This document shows positions 17,141 through 26,489 of a DNA stretch of 64,000 bases, piece after piece (within the stretch, counting starts at the first letter, position 1; each line of letters opens with the position of its first letter). Both the position numbers and the translations under genes were made by a program. The stretch covers positions 24,440 through 88,439 of the forward strand of contig NZ_PVWF01000006.1 of the NCBI RefSeq assembly GCF_003003995.1, given 5' to 3'. This DNA is from Pleurocapsa sp. CCALA 161 (lineage in GTDB: Bacteria > Cyanobacteriota > Cyanobacteriia > Cyanobacteriales > Xenococcaceae). The notes under the pieces were generated by a model. The model ran no database searches, was not told the DNA's origin, and worked only from the letters and a program-made list of their open reading frames with translations.

Positions 17141-17917
17141 ATGGATGGAAGCTGGCTGATTTTAGCTGGAGTTGGTTTGTTTGCAGGGGTTATGGCTGGC
17201 ATCTTGGGCATTGGCGGCGGATTTATCATTGTGTCTTTATTAGTTGCCTTGAACTATCCTTTTCCCCAGGCGGTTGCCACTAGTAGTCTGGTGATCATCA
17301 TGAATTCTAGTGCTGGTAGTTTTTATAATTGGAAAATGGGTTACCTGAATCTACAGAGGGTGATCTATCTAGCAATACCAGCGATTATTTTTGCTCCTTT
17401 GGGAGCATATTTAACAGGAGAAATATCAGAGTATATTTTGCTAATTGTCTTTGCCTCTTTTATGCTCATTAATATTGCCTTGATTCAGCTTAAACAGAGC
17501 ATTGCGGCGAAGCAACATCAATCAACTCAGGCGTTTAACCCCGTAGCTGCTAGAGCGATTACGGGAGGACTTGCTGGTTTTTTGGCTGGCCTTTTGGGGA
17601 TTGGTGGCGGTGTAATTATGGTTCCTCTACAAATGTTGCTATTGAACGAAGACATTAAAACAGCAGTTCGCACCAGCTTAGGGGTGATTGTGACAGCAAC
17701 GATTTCATCTTGTGTCTATCATTTATCTCAAGGCAATGTTCTGTTTATTCCAGGTCTAATTTTAGGAATTAGTGGGATGGTGGGTTCTCAACTGGGGACG
17801 AGGCTACTGCCCAAAATGTCTAATTCTTTGGTGAGCAAAGTTTTTAATTTGTTTTTAGTATCGATGGCACTATTCAACTTTTGGAAAGCCTGGATCAGCT
17901 ATCAAAATCTCAGCTAA
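17141..17917 (+). CDS. TauE/SafE-family membrane permease
   Basis: A 258-residue polytopic membrane protein with the internal duplication of the TauE/SafE family. The motif 'GVMAGILGIGGGFIIVSLLV' in the first half recurs as 'GFLAGLLGIGGGVIMVPLQM' in the second, and 'AVATSSLVIIMNSSAG' matches 'AVRTSLGVIVTATISS'. The family exports sulfite, sulfoacetate or other small anions. The specific substrate is unknown, and there is no sulfur gene next to it. Complete at both ends. Confidence 0.88.
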   Translation: MDGSWLILAGVGLFAGVMAGILGIGGGFIIVSLLVALNYPFPQAVATSSLVIIMNSSAGSFYNWKMGYLNLQRVIYLAIPAIIFAPLGAYLTGEISEYILLIVFASFMLINIALIQLKQSIAAKQHQSTQAFNPVAARAITGGLAGFLAGLLGIGGGVIMVPLQMLLLNEDIKTAVRTSLGVIVTATISSCVYHLSQGNVLFIPGLILGISGMVGSQLGTRLLPKMSNSLVSKVFNLFLVSMALFNFWKAWISYQNLS

Positions 17918-18177
17918 ATACAGATCATCAAAAAATTTATAGCTTATAGCTAGTAGATGAAAGCTTAAGTAAAGATACCATTTTGTTAACCTTAAACCCT
18001 AATTAAGTACCTGGGTGGAATTAAATATAAAATAACGGATTCTTATTTTTCTCCCCTACTCCCCTATCTCCACTACTCCACCACCTCATATCAGTCTTTA
18101 AATTAATTATGCCTAGCTACTTATATCTAACTTGCTACTTGTTACTTAAGCGAAGCGTTACTAGAAGTAAAGTCCCT

Positions 18178-21100
18178 TTATTTCATCTTAATTCCTAATA
18201 CCTGAGTATGAGCGCCTCTGGCTTGGGTGACACCGATGGTTCTTTCTGAGGCTTCGATCATCGGACGACGCAGACTAACTACAATAAACTGTGCTTCCTG
18301 TGCCTGTTGTTTGACCATCCGAGAGAGCTTTTCGACATTAGCACCGTCGAGGAACATATCTACTTCATCAAAGGCATAGAAAGGAGATGGACGGTATTTT
18401 TGTAGAGAAAAAATAAAGCCTAATGCAGTTAAGGATTTTTCGCCTCCAGACATGGAACTAAGTTTTTGTACTGGTTTACCTTTGGGGTGAGCAACTAAGT
18501 TTAAACCACCGTTGAAAGGATCGTTTTCGTCTTCTAACTGTAGATGTCCATCACCATCGGATAGTTCGGCATAGATTTTTTGGAAGTTCTCATTTACCGC
18601 ATCGTAAGATTCTTTAAATGCTCGTAAACGGAGAGTGGTAAATTTCTCTACCCGTAACAATAATTCAGTTCTTTCTGCTTCAATCGTATCTAGTTTGTGG
18701 GAAAGTTCCTGTAGTCTCGCTTCGGTTTTTTCGTATTCTTCTAACGCCAACATGTTGACAGGTTCCATGGCTTCAAGACGTTTTTCGCCATTGCGAATCT
18801 GCTTTTGTAGCTGCTCTACCTGTTCCTGAAGATTGGCAAAAGTAATTGATTCTCCCGCTTCAATACCATCATCATTAACTAACTGAGGAATTTCAGGAAT
18901 AGGATCGGGTAGTTCTTGTTCTTGTTCGGCTATTTGCTGTTGTAAGGTTTGTAAAGTTGCTTGCCTTTCTTGCTGTGTTGCTTGGAGTTTTTCTAATGTC
19001 CAGGTTTGTTTTTGATGGCGATCGCGCAATTCTTTTAACTTAGTTTCTAGGCGATCGCGTTCTTGTTTGGTTACTCCTAATTTTTCTGATAATTTAGCTA
19101 ATTTTATTTCTGTAGTCGCAATCTTTTCGGTAATTTCTTTTAGCTGTTTATTTATTTCTGCTTGTTGCTCTTTAATTCTTAATCGTTCATTGGTTATTTG
19201 AACAATATTCTGTTCTGCTTCGGTGAATTTCTCTCTGGCTCTTTGATGTTTATTAGTTAATTCTAATAGTTGAGTTTCTGCCTGTCTTAAAGCTTGTTCG
19301 TGTTGTCTTAGCTGTTCTTCTTGACTGGCAATTATAGAACGTACCTGTTGCCATTCACTTTGAGCATACGAGTCTTCTAATATTTTTAGCTGCTGCTGTA
19401 ATTCGTTTAAGCTTGCTTCTTGTTGAGGAATTTCGCGATTTAAACTTTCTAAACGAGACTGAATCTCATCTCTTTCTTGACGGTTGGTGTGTAGTTGATT
19501 AATTAATAATTCTCTTTGTCCAGTTAAACGTTTTAAATCTTTTTCTAACTGTTCCGACAGCATTTTGCTATCTCGACCAAGCTGTCTGGCTGCGGTTAAT
19601 TCTGACTCTAAATCCTTGATCTGTGCTAACTGATCTGCTATTGTTTGGTCATAGTTGTTTAGGATGCGGGCTATTTCTGCCAGACGCTCTTTTAACGCTT
19701 CAACTTCAGGTTCGCGGTTGGCTGTTGCCCCAAAATGAAGGCTGGAACGACTAGATTGGCTTCCACCTGTCATTGCTCCACTAGCTTCGAGAATTTCCCC
19801 TTCTAAAGTCACAATACGGTGCTTGCCTAACTGAGAACGGGCATTATCAAGATTGTCAAACACAATCGTTCCGCCAAATACATAGGCAAAAATCTCCTCA
19901 TAGCGCGGATCGCAGTCGACTAAATTGACAGCCAAGTCGATAAAACCACGACCAAAACGCATCGTGGCAACATTACCTAAAGATGGTGCTTGAATCTTAT
20001 TCAAAGGTAAAAAAGTTGCTCTCCCTCCCCGCTCTCGTTTAAGCAATTCAATCCCTTGGGCAGCAACGCGATCGCTTTCGACGACAATAAAGCCTAATCT
20101 TCCTCCCGCAGCAGTCTCTAAAGCCAGGCGATAACGCTGTTCTACTTGCCCTAGCTGGACAACCAACCCCTCTATCCCTGAAAGATTGGAGTTGAGGATA
20201 ATTTTACTGGCATAAGTTCCCTGTACTTCCTGCTGTGCCTGTTTCTTTGCTTCTAGTTTATCTAGCTCTCGCTGTTTGTCTCGCTGTTCTTTTAACAGAC
20301 GTGCTTGGGTTTCCTGCTGTAAAGCGCGATCGCTTTCGGCTTCTGCTAACTGTTGGGCAATTGACTGGACATGACCTTGTTCTGTCGCCACCTGACTTGA
20401 CAAGGTATCATATTCAGCTTGTTTAACTTTTAATTCTGCGTCAACTGCTTCTAATGACTCAGTTTGTTCCTTAATCGTTTGATCTAGCTGATTGTATCTC
20501 TCACTAATTCTGGCTTGTTCAGTACGCTGAGGATTAAGGGTTTCCTGGATTGCCGATACCTGACGAGATAAGTTTGCCTGTTCCTGCACCCAAGCTTCAG
20601 AAGCTTCAGCGATCGCATTGGCATTATTTTTACTCTGGGTAACAGCTTCTCTAGATGTCGCCGTATTACTTGTGAGAGTAGGAATAATCTCCTGTTCCAG
20701 CCTGGATTGCTCTTGAGCAAGCTGTTTGATCTCCCGCTGATATTGTTCTAAACTCTGTTCTGTCTGAACTAACGTTAGCTGCTGCTGCTGGCTCGTATTA
20801 TTTAATTCCCCTAATTTTTGCTCTTGAGTAAGCTGTTTAGCTTTTTGAGTAGCTAAATCCGAGGCGACGGATAACTGTTCATCTTCTCCCAAAGCCTTGA
20901 CTTGAGCATTGAGAGTTTCTAACTTAGCACTCTCTTCCATTATTTCTGTATTTAGTTTGCCAATACTTTCATTTAGCTGTAAGGCTTCTGTATCCCCGGC
21001 AGCCACCTGAACCTGTAACTCTTCTTGCTGTTGAGTCAGCGATCGCCAAACTAAAACCTGCTCATGGATTTTCTTTGCCTGTACCTGCTCTTTTAACTTA

Positions 21101-21957
21101 CGATATTTTTCCGCTTTGACTCGATCTGCGGCAAGGCGATCGCGATTAGCAATCAGTTCTTGAGCAATAATATGGCATTTTTCTTCTTTTTCCCGTACTT
21201 TTTCTAGCGTATTACGGGTTTGCTGAATTTTACGATCAAATGCGCCAACTCCCGCCAACTCATCGATAATTTCCCGTCTTTCCTTAGAATTCATTGTAAT
21301 GATGCTGGTAACATCCCCCTGCAACACCACGTTATACCCTTCAGGATAAATCCTTAACTTCTGTAGCTGTTCATGAACTTCCGTCGCGCTAGACACTTCC
21401 CCGTTAATATAAAACGTTGAAGTATAATTACCCTTCTTCCCTACCCGTAACCTACGAGTAATTTTCCATTCCAGACTATCACCATTGGTGATCGCAATTA
21501 TTTTTTTATCATCTTGATCTACCGAGGCTGTTTCTACTTCTGCTAACTCTTCTAATTGTTCCTCTTCTGCACCATTACTATTTTCATTCTCGTTGCTGCT
21601 ATTTCCCGAAACCTCTGGCAATTCTTCGGCAGCAGAAATCAAAGCTTTCGCATCAGTCACCGTTGTCACCACATCGGACAAATCACCCAGATCGGTCAAG
21701 TCAAAAGTAACAGAAACCACCGCTTCTGCGGCTTTGCCATTAGCAATATGCTTATTATTGACCAAATCTGGCAGGCGATCGGCGCGCATTCCCTTAGAAC
21801 TCGCCAAATTTAAACAAAACAGCAAGGCATCTAAAATATTTGACTTTCCCGAGCCATTTGGTCCCGAAACTACGGTAAAACCAGGTAATATAGGAACTTT
21901 TGTTGTACCACCAAAGGATTTAAAGTGAGACAGTTCAACACGCTTAATATGAACCAT
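18178..21957 (-). CDS. smc: Chromosome segregation protein SMC
   Basis: A 1259-residue SMC ATPase that forms the condensin core for chromosome organisation. The head has Walker A 'VSGPNGSGKSNILDALLF' at residues ~29-46 and, at the C-terminus, the signature 'LSSMSGGEKSLTALGFIFSL' with Walker B 'PFYAFDEVDMFLDGANV'. Two long coiled coils flank a hinge near residues 580-700 ('GRLGFIVVESDRVAAQGIEL', 'EILEASGAMTGGSQ'). The N-terminal head carries an unusual acidic stretch at about residues 105-155, rich in E, N, S and D, which makes the protein slightly long. No scpA or scpB is adjacent. Confidence 0.95.
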   Translation of the reverse strand: MVHIKRVELSHFKSFGGTTKVPILPGFTVVSGPNGSGKSNILDALLFCLNLASSKGMRADRLPDLVNNKHIANGKAAEAVVSVTFDLTDLGDLSDVVTTVTDAKALISAAEELPEVSGNSSNENENSNGAEEEQLEELAEVETASVDQDDKKIIAITNGDSLEWKITRRLRVGKKGNYTSTFYINGEVSSATEVHEQLQKLRIYPEGYNVVLQGDVTSIITMNSKERREIIDELAGVGAFDRKIQQTRNTLEKVREKEEKCHIIAQELIANRDRLAADRVKAEKYRKLKEQVQAKKIHEQVLVWRSLTQQQEELQVQVAAGDTEALQLNESIGKLNTEIMEESAKLETLNAQVKALGEDEQLSVASDLATQKAKQLTQEQKLGELNNTSQQQQLTLVQTEQSLEQYQREIKQLAQEQSRLEQEIIPTLTSNTATSREAVTQSKNNANAIAEASEAWVQEQANLSRQVSAIQETLNPQRTEQARISERYNQLDQTIKEQTESLEAVDAELKVKQAEYDTLSSQVATEQGHVQSIAQQLAEAESDRALQQETQARLLKEQRDKQRELDKLEAKKQAQQEVQGTYASKIILNSNLSGIEGLVVQLGQVEQRYRLALETAAGGRLGFIVVESDRVAAQGIELLKRERGGRATFLPLNKIQAPSLGNVATMRFGRGFIDLAVNLVDCDPRYEEIFAYVFGGTIVFDNLDNARSQLGKHRIVTLEGEILEASGAMTGGSQSSRSSLHFGATANREPEVEALKERLAEIARILNNYDQTIADQLAQIKDLESELTAARQLGRDSKMLSEQLEKDLKRLTGQRELLINQLHTNRQERDEIQSRLESLNREIPQQEASLNELQQQLKILEDSYAQSEWQQVRSIIASQEEQLRQHEQALRQAETQLLELTNKHQRAREKFTEAEQNIVQITNERLRIKEQQAEINKQLKEITEKIATTEIKLAKLSEKLGVTKQERDRLETKLKELRDRHQKQTWTLEKLQATQQERQATLQTLQQQIAEQEQELPDPIPEIPQLVNDDGIEAGESITFANLQEQVEQLQKQIRNGEKRLEAMEPVNMLALEEYEKTEARLQELSHKLDTIEAERTELLLRVEKFTTLRLRAFKESYDAVNENFQKIYAELSDGDGHLQLEDENDPFNGGLNLVAHPKGKPVQKLSSMSGGEKSLTALGFIFSLQKYRPSPFYAFDEVDMFLDGANVEKLSRMVKQQAQEAQFIVVSLRRPMIEASERTIGVTQARGAHTQVLGIKMK

Positions 21958-22288
21958 GAACTATAGTTTCGACTCGGTAAAATAAAATAGTATTTTTGTA
22001 CTAATTGACGGTCACGTTATTGGGAACACTACTGGTTGTACCTGTAATTAAGCAATATGGGTGGAAAAAACTAGTTTTCTTAACACTTGGTAATATTTCT
22101 CAGACAAGCTTCAAAAGGCAATAAGGAAAATTAACCAACAGAAAATACCAATGATTTTTACATCTGCGCTCAGATCTCTTTTTCATATTCTTCACAGTTT
22201 TGCTGTATTTTCAGCTACGTGGTAGCAAATAATTAATTGAAATATTTATTGTTGCCAGATGCAAACTTTCTAGCTCATTATTTGGTTT
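21958..22288. other. Spacer between divergent smc and the RTX-like gene
   Basis: About 330 bases of AT-rich sequence between divergent genes, so it should hold both promoters. I could not pick out a convincing -35/-10 pair, repeat or RNA gene. Confidence 0.5.
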
Positions 22289-23242
22289 ATGTACGAAGCA
22301 CAAGACAACTATCAAAATTCTCATGATGCAGACTACGATTTTGCCAATCAAGAGGAAAATTATCAAGACTTAGGGTTAGAACAATCTGATACAGGGTCAG
22401 AAATGACCGAAAGCTCTGATACTTCCGTAAATATGGAGGAGAAAAATGATCTAGAGAAATCTGAACCAAACGATGCAGATTCATTAGAGACGAATCAAGA
22501 GCAAAACGGTGAAGCTGACACTCTGGACAGCCCAGGTAATGCTGGTACACCGATTGAAAGCTCTAATACTTCCGTAAATATGGAGGAGAAAAATGATCTA
22601 GAAAAATCTGAACCAAACGATGCAGATTCATTAGAGACAAATCAAGACCAAAGCGGTGAAGTTGCCACATTGGGCAGCTCTAGTAATGCTGGCACACCAA
22701 TTGAAAACTCTAATATTCCCGTAAATGTTGATGATGGCAATGACATCGAGAAACTGGACTTTAGTTCCCAATATACAAATCCCAACGGAACTGGTGATGA
22801 TTTATTGACTGGTACTGAAGGAGCCAACACCTTTGACATTACCGCATTATTAAATGCCAAACCCGAAATTTACCAACAACATGTTGATGGTGAAGGCAAA
22901 ATTGATTGGGCAGGTGTAACAGGAGAAAATAATAATTATCACGATCACTGGCTAGACAATATCGGTCAAGATACTATCATGGACTTCAGTGGTAGTGGTG
23001 GTGATGGAGACAAGGTTAACATTGCTGGTCATACTGTCGCGGTTACTGTCCTTGAAGAGTCAGATAACCAAATTAAATTAGGTTTATATAGCGATCAGGG
23101 TGCTGATGGTTCTCGCGGTAGCGATGCTCATGATTTTGATGTGACAGGTACTCTTACCATTAATCATGATGGAAATTTTAATTACGGTAGTGATGTAACC
23201 GTCGATCCTCATGCTGTTGACGGGGCTTTTGAATTTGCCTAA
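22289..23242 (+). CDS. Acidic RTX-like calcium-binding protein with internal tandem repeats
   Basis: A 317-residue, strongly acidic protein. Residues ~41-157 consist of two complete 49-residue repeats and a partial third ('SSNTSVNMEEKNDLEKSEP' type). The C-terminal ~150 residues start with a hemolysin-type motif 'GTGDDLLTGTEGANTF', then 'NIGQDTIMDFSGSGGDGDKV' and a beta-rich end. This kind of C-terminal module is common in cyanobacterial RTX-like proteins exported by type I secretion without an N-terminal signal, and none is present here. Calcium binding and export are inferred from the family. No secretion genes are adjacent. The repeat copies are also near-identical in DNA, showing recent duplication. 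Confidence 0.7.
   Translation: MYEAQDNYQNSHDADYDFANQEENYQDLGLEQSDTGSEMTESSDTSVNMEEKNDLEKSEPNDADSLETNQEQNGEADTLDSPGNAGTPIESSNTSVNMEEKNDLEKSEPNDADSLETNQDQSGEVATLGSSSNAGTPIENSNIPVNVDDGNDIEKLDFSSQYTNPNGTGDDLLTGTEGANTFDITALLNAKPEIYQQHVDGEGKIDWAGVTGENNNYHDHWLDNIGQDTIMDFSGSGGDGDKVNIAGHTVAVTVLEESDNQIKLGLYSDQGADGSRGSDAHDFDVTGTLTINHDGNFNYGSDVTVDPHAVDGAFEFA
22409..22759 (+). repeat. 147-bp in-frame tandem duplication (2 full copies plus a partial one)
   Basis: Copies start at 22409, 22556 and 22703, exactly 147 bases (49 codons) apart. The first ~100 bases of copies 1 and 2 are nearly identical, with the remainder more diverged. Copy 3 is diverged and fades after about 55 bases. All lie inside the RTX-like gene and keep the frame. 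Confidence 0.9.
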
Positions 23243-23314
23243 ATTGAACTTTTAATCAATTAGCAGATATATTGAGGTGAACATTAATTACCTCATATAT
23301 CTGCTGTCTGCTAA

Positions 23315-23421
23315 CTGCTAACTGATGTTACGCACGTCAGGTCTTAAACCCTTGAGATTTCGTTCTCAACAATTACTGAAACTATTGAAATCTCGTTTAA
23401 CTGCGTAACATCAGCTGCTAA
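23315..23421. mobile_element. Candidate miniature inverted-repeat element with 7-bp target duplication
   Basis: Perfect 13-bp terminal inverted repeats, CTGATGTTACGCA (23322-23334) and TGCGTAACATCAG (23402-23414), enclose a 93-bp element with further internal dyad symmetry (GAGATTTCG / GAAATCTCG region). The identical 7-mer CTGCTAA directly abuts both ends (23315-23321 and 23415-23421), as a target-site duplication would. There is no coding frame inside. It sits between two convergent genes. It could be a non-autonomous transposon (MITE) or, less likely, a bidirectional terminator. Confidence 0.6.
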
Positions 23422-23537
23422 TTTAAAAAGTGATCGATAGACTCAGTGTGAACGAGAGAATTTTGATCGGCTAAATAAAATTAGGAATAGAGATACAGGC
23501 GATCGCGCAACACTGGGCTTGTGCCAAATTCAGCTAA

Positions 23538-25466
23538 TTAAGGATTTGCTGCCTTGTGATATACATTACTAGGTGGGATACCTTCCATATTAATAATGCT
23601 CTGAATCACCGAGCCAACTATCGGTGCAGCAACGGTAGAGCCGAAGGTATATTTTCCATGAGGTTCGTCCACTACCGCTAAAACTGCATATCGAGGTGCT
23701 TCTACAGGAAATATCCCCACAAAGCTGGTGATTTTGGCTTTGTCATCGTATCCTCCTTGACCAACTGCTTTTTGAGAAGTCCCAGTTTTACCCGCAATAC
23801 GATAGCCTTTAATTTTGGCAGCATAGCCACTTCCATCTTCAACCACTTCTTCCATCATTTCTAAAACCGTTTTAGCAGTTTTGGGTGAGAAGATTTGCTT
23901 GCTATTTGGTGGTTGGGAATAGTGAAGATAGCCTTTATAGTCTGATAAACCTCTAACTACATGGGGCGTGATTAATTTCCCTTGATTAGCTATGGCTGCA
24001 TGAAGCTGAATTAACTTCAGGGGAGTCAAAGAAAAACCCTGACCAAAAGAGGTAGTGGCAGGTTCAATTTCTCTGACAGTAAATTCCACCTCATTTTTTA
24101 ATCTGCCTGGAGTATAACCAGGAATATCAAAATCGATTTGATCCTCAATTCCTAACTTTTGCAGATCATGATAGTAATCTAAAGGTTTCATGCGTTGTAT
24201 AATCTTGATCATGCCGACATTGCTAGAATACTTAAGAATTTCAGCCAGAGTTAATTTTCCTCTTGCGCCTTCTGTGGCAAAATCGTGATTACGCACCAAT
24301 GCATCCTTAATTTTAATTTCTCCCGTATCATTAAAAGTATCGTCAGGATCGATAACCCCTGCATCCAAAGCCAGGGCAAGATTAATCGGCTTAAAAGTTG
24401 AACCAGGCTCATAAAGATCGGTGATTGCCCAGTTTTTAAATAGTTCAATCTTAGATTTATAGTAAGTATTCGGATTGTAAGTAGGTTCTGATACCAAAGC
24501 AGCGATCGCTCCATCACGAACATCCATGACAATCACCGCACCCTTCCTTGCCTTATATTTATCCATCTGTACTTTGAGGGCATTGCGGGCAATCTGCTGT
24601 AATCTCAGGTCAATAGTTAGCTGTAGTCGCAGATCGTCGAAGTTAAATAGCTGTTGCGATCGCTCTAAATTTCCTGGATGAAAGATCGATTTTGAGTTTT
24701 CAAAGCTGCGAGTCATCTTCCAGCTAATCGGCTTGCGTTCTAAAAGCTTATTTTGAGTGTATTCTACTCCTGCTTGGGGAGTACGAGTGCTGTCTAAATT
24801 AACATAGCCTGTGACCTCTGCCGCCATATCTTGATGAGGATAAAAACGAGTGTAGTTTTGCTTGAGATCCAAACCATCAATTTGCATCCCGACAATTTTC
24901 TCTTTGACAGATTCGGGCAGATCTTTTGACAAAAGAATACCCCAGTCTTGTTTGGCAAAGATGGCTAATAGTTCGGCGGGAGTTTGCTTACCCAATATTG
25001 CTGATAGTTGTTCGGCAATTTCTGCTGCGGGTACTGCTTGGGAATTACGCCTAAATAGATGAGGATGGACGTAAAGAGTATAGGTAATACGGTCGGTGGC
25101 TAAAACATTTTGCTGGCGATCTACAATTTGACGACGAGGAATATAAAAATTTAGCTTGGTTGTTTGCTGATCTGTGGCGATCTGGCTTAATTTTTTCCCT
25201 TGAGGTGCTTGCTCGTATTTAATTGCCGGATCGATGACCTGGAGATAATACAGTTTAGCTCCCAAAGCAAATGCTCCAATAACTAGAATACCCCAAATGA
25301 TAAATAGTCTAGCGATCGCCGTATTCGCAGTTGGCATTGTTCTCTCCCAATCGCTGTTGCGACCATTGCGGGACGAAGGGCGACGTTGTGGCTGCTGTCG
25401 TTTAGTTGGCTTTAAGGAATTTCTGCTATTTGACTTGAAAGGAAGTTTAAACTTAGATTTGGACAT
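23538..25466 (-). CDS. ftsI: Peptidoglycan D,D-transpeptidase FtsI (class B penicillin-binding protein)
   Basis: A 642-residue division transpeptidase that cross-links septal peptidoglycan. A basic N-terminus precedes one membrane segment (about residues 51-71, 'LFIIWGILVIGAFALGAKLY'), a PBP dimer domain follows, then the transpeptidase domain with active-site 'PGSTFKP' (SxxK serine), 'SSN' and 'AGKTGTSQKA'. All three penicillin-binding motifs are intact. The N-terminal tail is rich in K, R, S and N. It lies downstream of an FtsL-like gene on the same strand, as in division clusters. Confidence 0.93.
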   Translation of the reverse strand: MSKSKFKLPFKSNSRNSLKPTKRQQPQRRPSSRNGRNSDWERTMPTANTAIARLFIIWGILVIGAFALGAKLYYLQVIDPAIKYEQAPQGKKLSQIATDQQTTKLNFYIPRRQIVDRQQNVLATDRITYTLYVHPHLFRRNSQAVPAAEIAEQLSAILGKQTPAELLAIFAKQDWGILLSKDLPESVKEKIVGMQIDGLDLKQNYTRFYPHQDMAAEVTGYVNLDSTRTPQAGVEYTQNKLLERKPISWKMTRSFENSKSIFHPGNLERSQQLFNFDDLRLQLTIDLRLQQIARNALKVQMDKYKARKGAVIVMDVRDGAIAALVSEPTYNPNTYYKSKIELFKNWAITDLYEPGSTFKPINLALALDAGVIDPDDTFNDTGEIKIKDALVRNHDFATEGARGKLTLAEILKYSSNVGMIKIIQRMKPLDYYHDLQKLGIEDQIDFDIPGYTPGRLKNEVEFTVREIEPATTSFGQGFSLTPLKLIQLHAAIANQGKLITPHVVRGLSDYKGYLHYSQPPNSKQIFSPKTAKTVLEMMEEVVEDGSGYAAKIKGYRIAGKTGTSQKAVGQGGYDDKAKITSFVGIFPVEAPRYAVLAVVDEPHGKYTFGSTVAAPIVGSVIQSIINMEGIPPSNVYHKAANP

Positions 25467-25683
25467 AGTTGAGCTTCTAAGCTGTCTAACATTTAAGATG
25501 AGTTATGGGTATTTTTTTGCTATCTACATAAATTTACCTAGATTGCTCAACTCAGTAATTTCATGCAAAGATAACTGTATCAATTAAAGTTATTTTGACT
25601 TTTATTTAGAGAACAATTAGTAAATAAAAAGCAGCAAAAATTGATACTAACTAATAACCATGAAAATCTCAATTTTTTTTAGC

Positions 25684-26193
25684 TTAATATCCCAAACTTT
25701 CATATTTTAACTTGGCTATTTCTTGCTGGCTGGGCTGACGATCTACTGGTTTTCTCGCCTGAACTTGAGCGGGACTAACAAAAATTGCCGATTCTGGCTC
25801 TGGGATTGTCAATCTTTTGTCTTGCCCTGCTGCTTGAGCAAGCTGATATTTAATTGTTTCGTTAACTGCTACTAACTGGCGTTCCTGTAACTGCAAATTT
25901 TCTAAATGTTGATACTCCTGACTCCATAAATCGGGAATTTTTACTGTAGAAACATAGAGACTGATGCTGGCAGTCATAGTGGCGATCGCCAAACCAAAAG
26001 AACTTTTTTGGATTAAGGAAAGGGTTTGTAGCTTTTTAGGCAGATTGTTGGTACGGAAAGCCTTCGGCTTAACAAGTTTTGTCGGTTGTTCTGGCGATCG
26101 CTGAACTATGTTCGGCTGATTAACAACCTCGTGAGGTTGAGCTTGAGGATAATAGTAATCAGTCGAAAAATCAGGTTTTCTAAGAGCCGACAT
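25684..26193 (-). CDS. FtsL-like cell division protein (predicted from architecture and position)
   Basis: A 169-residue protein with a cytoplasmic N-terminal part, one membrane segment near residues 67-87 ('SSFGLAIATMTASISLYVS') and a heptad-rich coiled-coil stretch after it ('HLENLQLQERQLVAVNETI'), then a proline-rich tail. This is the architecture of FtsL/FtsB-type division proteins. It lies directly upstream of ftsI on the same strand (217-base gap), the usual place for ftsL. Sequence identity in this family is low, so the call rests on architecture and context. Its partner would be an FtsB/FtsQ-type protein at the septum. Confidence 0.6.
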   Translation of the reverse strand: MSALRKPDFSTDYYYPQAQPHEVVNQPNIVQRSPEQPTKLVKPKAFRTNNLPKKLQTLSLIQKSSFGLAIATMTASISLYVSTVKIPDLWSQEYQHLENLQLQERQLVAVNETIKYQLAQAAGQDKRLTIPEPESAIFVSPAQVQARKPVDRQPSQQEIAKLKYESLGY

Positions 26194-26489
26194 TGATCAA
26201 TCTCCATGTTTTTTGTTAAGCCATTGGGCGAATTTTAGCTTACATTCAAAAAAATGATAAGAGCAAAATTATTAAAAATTAATAGTTGATCTTGAAGTCA
26301 ATAAAGATAAGATGAAGCTTAGATAAAGATTGAATAAAAGAAAATTTTGGTTTAATTTTTTTTCATTTTTAAGCAAAATTAACATCGCTAATTATTTTTT
26401 TGATTGTTTATTATGCCCAAAATTGCCTCACTATTTTCAAACCTTTACTCTTATTAAGTAAGAATTTAATTACAGCTATAAATAAAACT

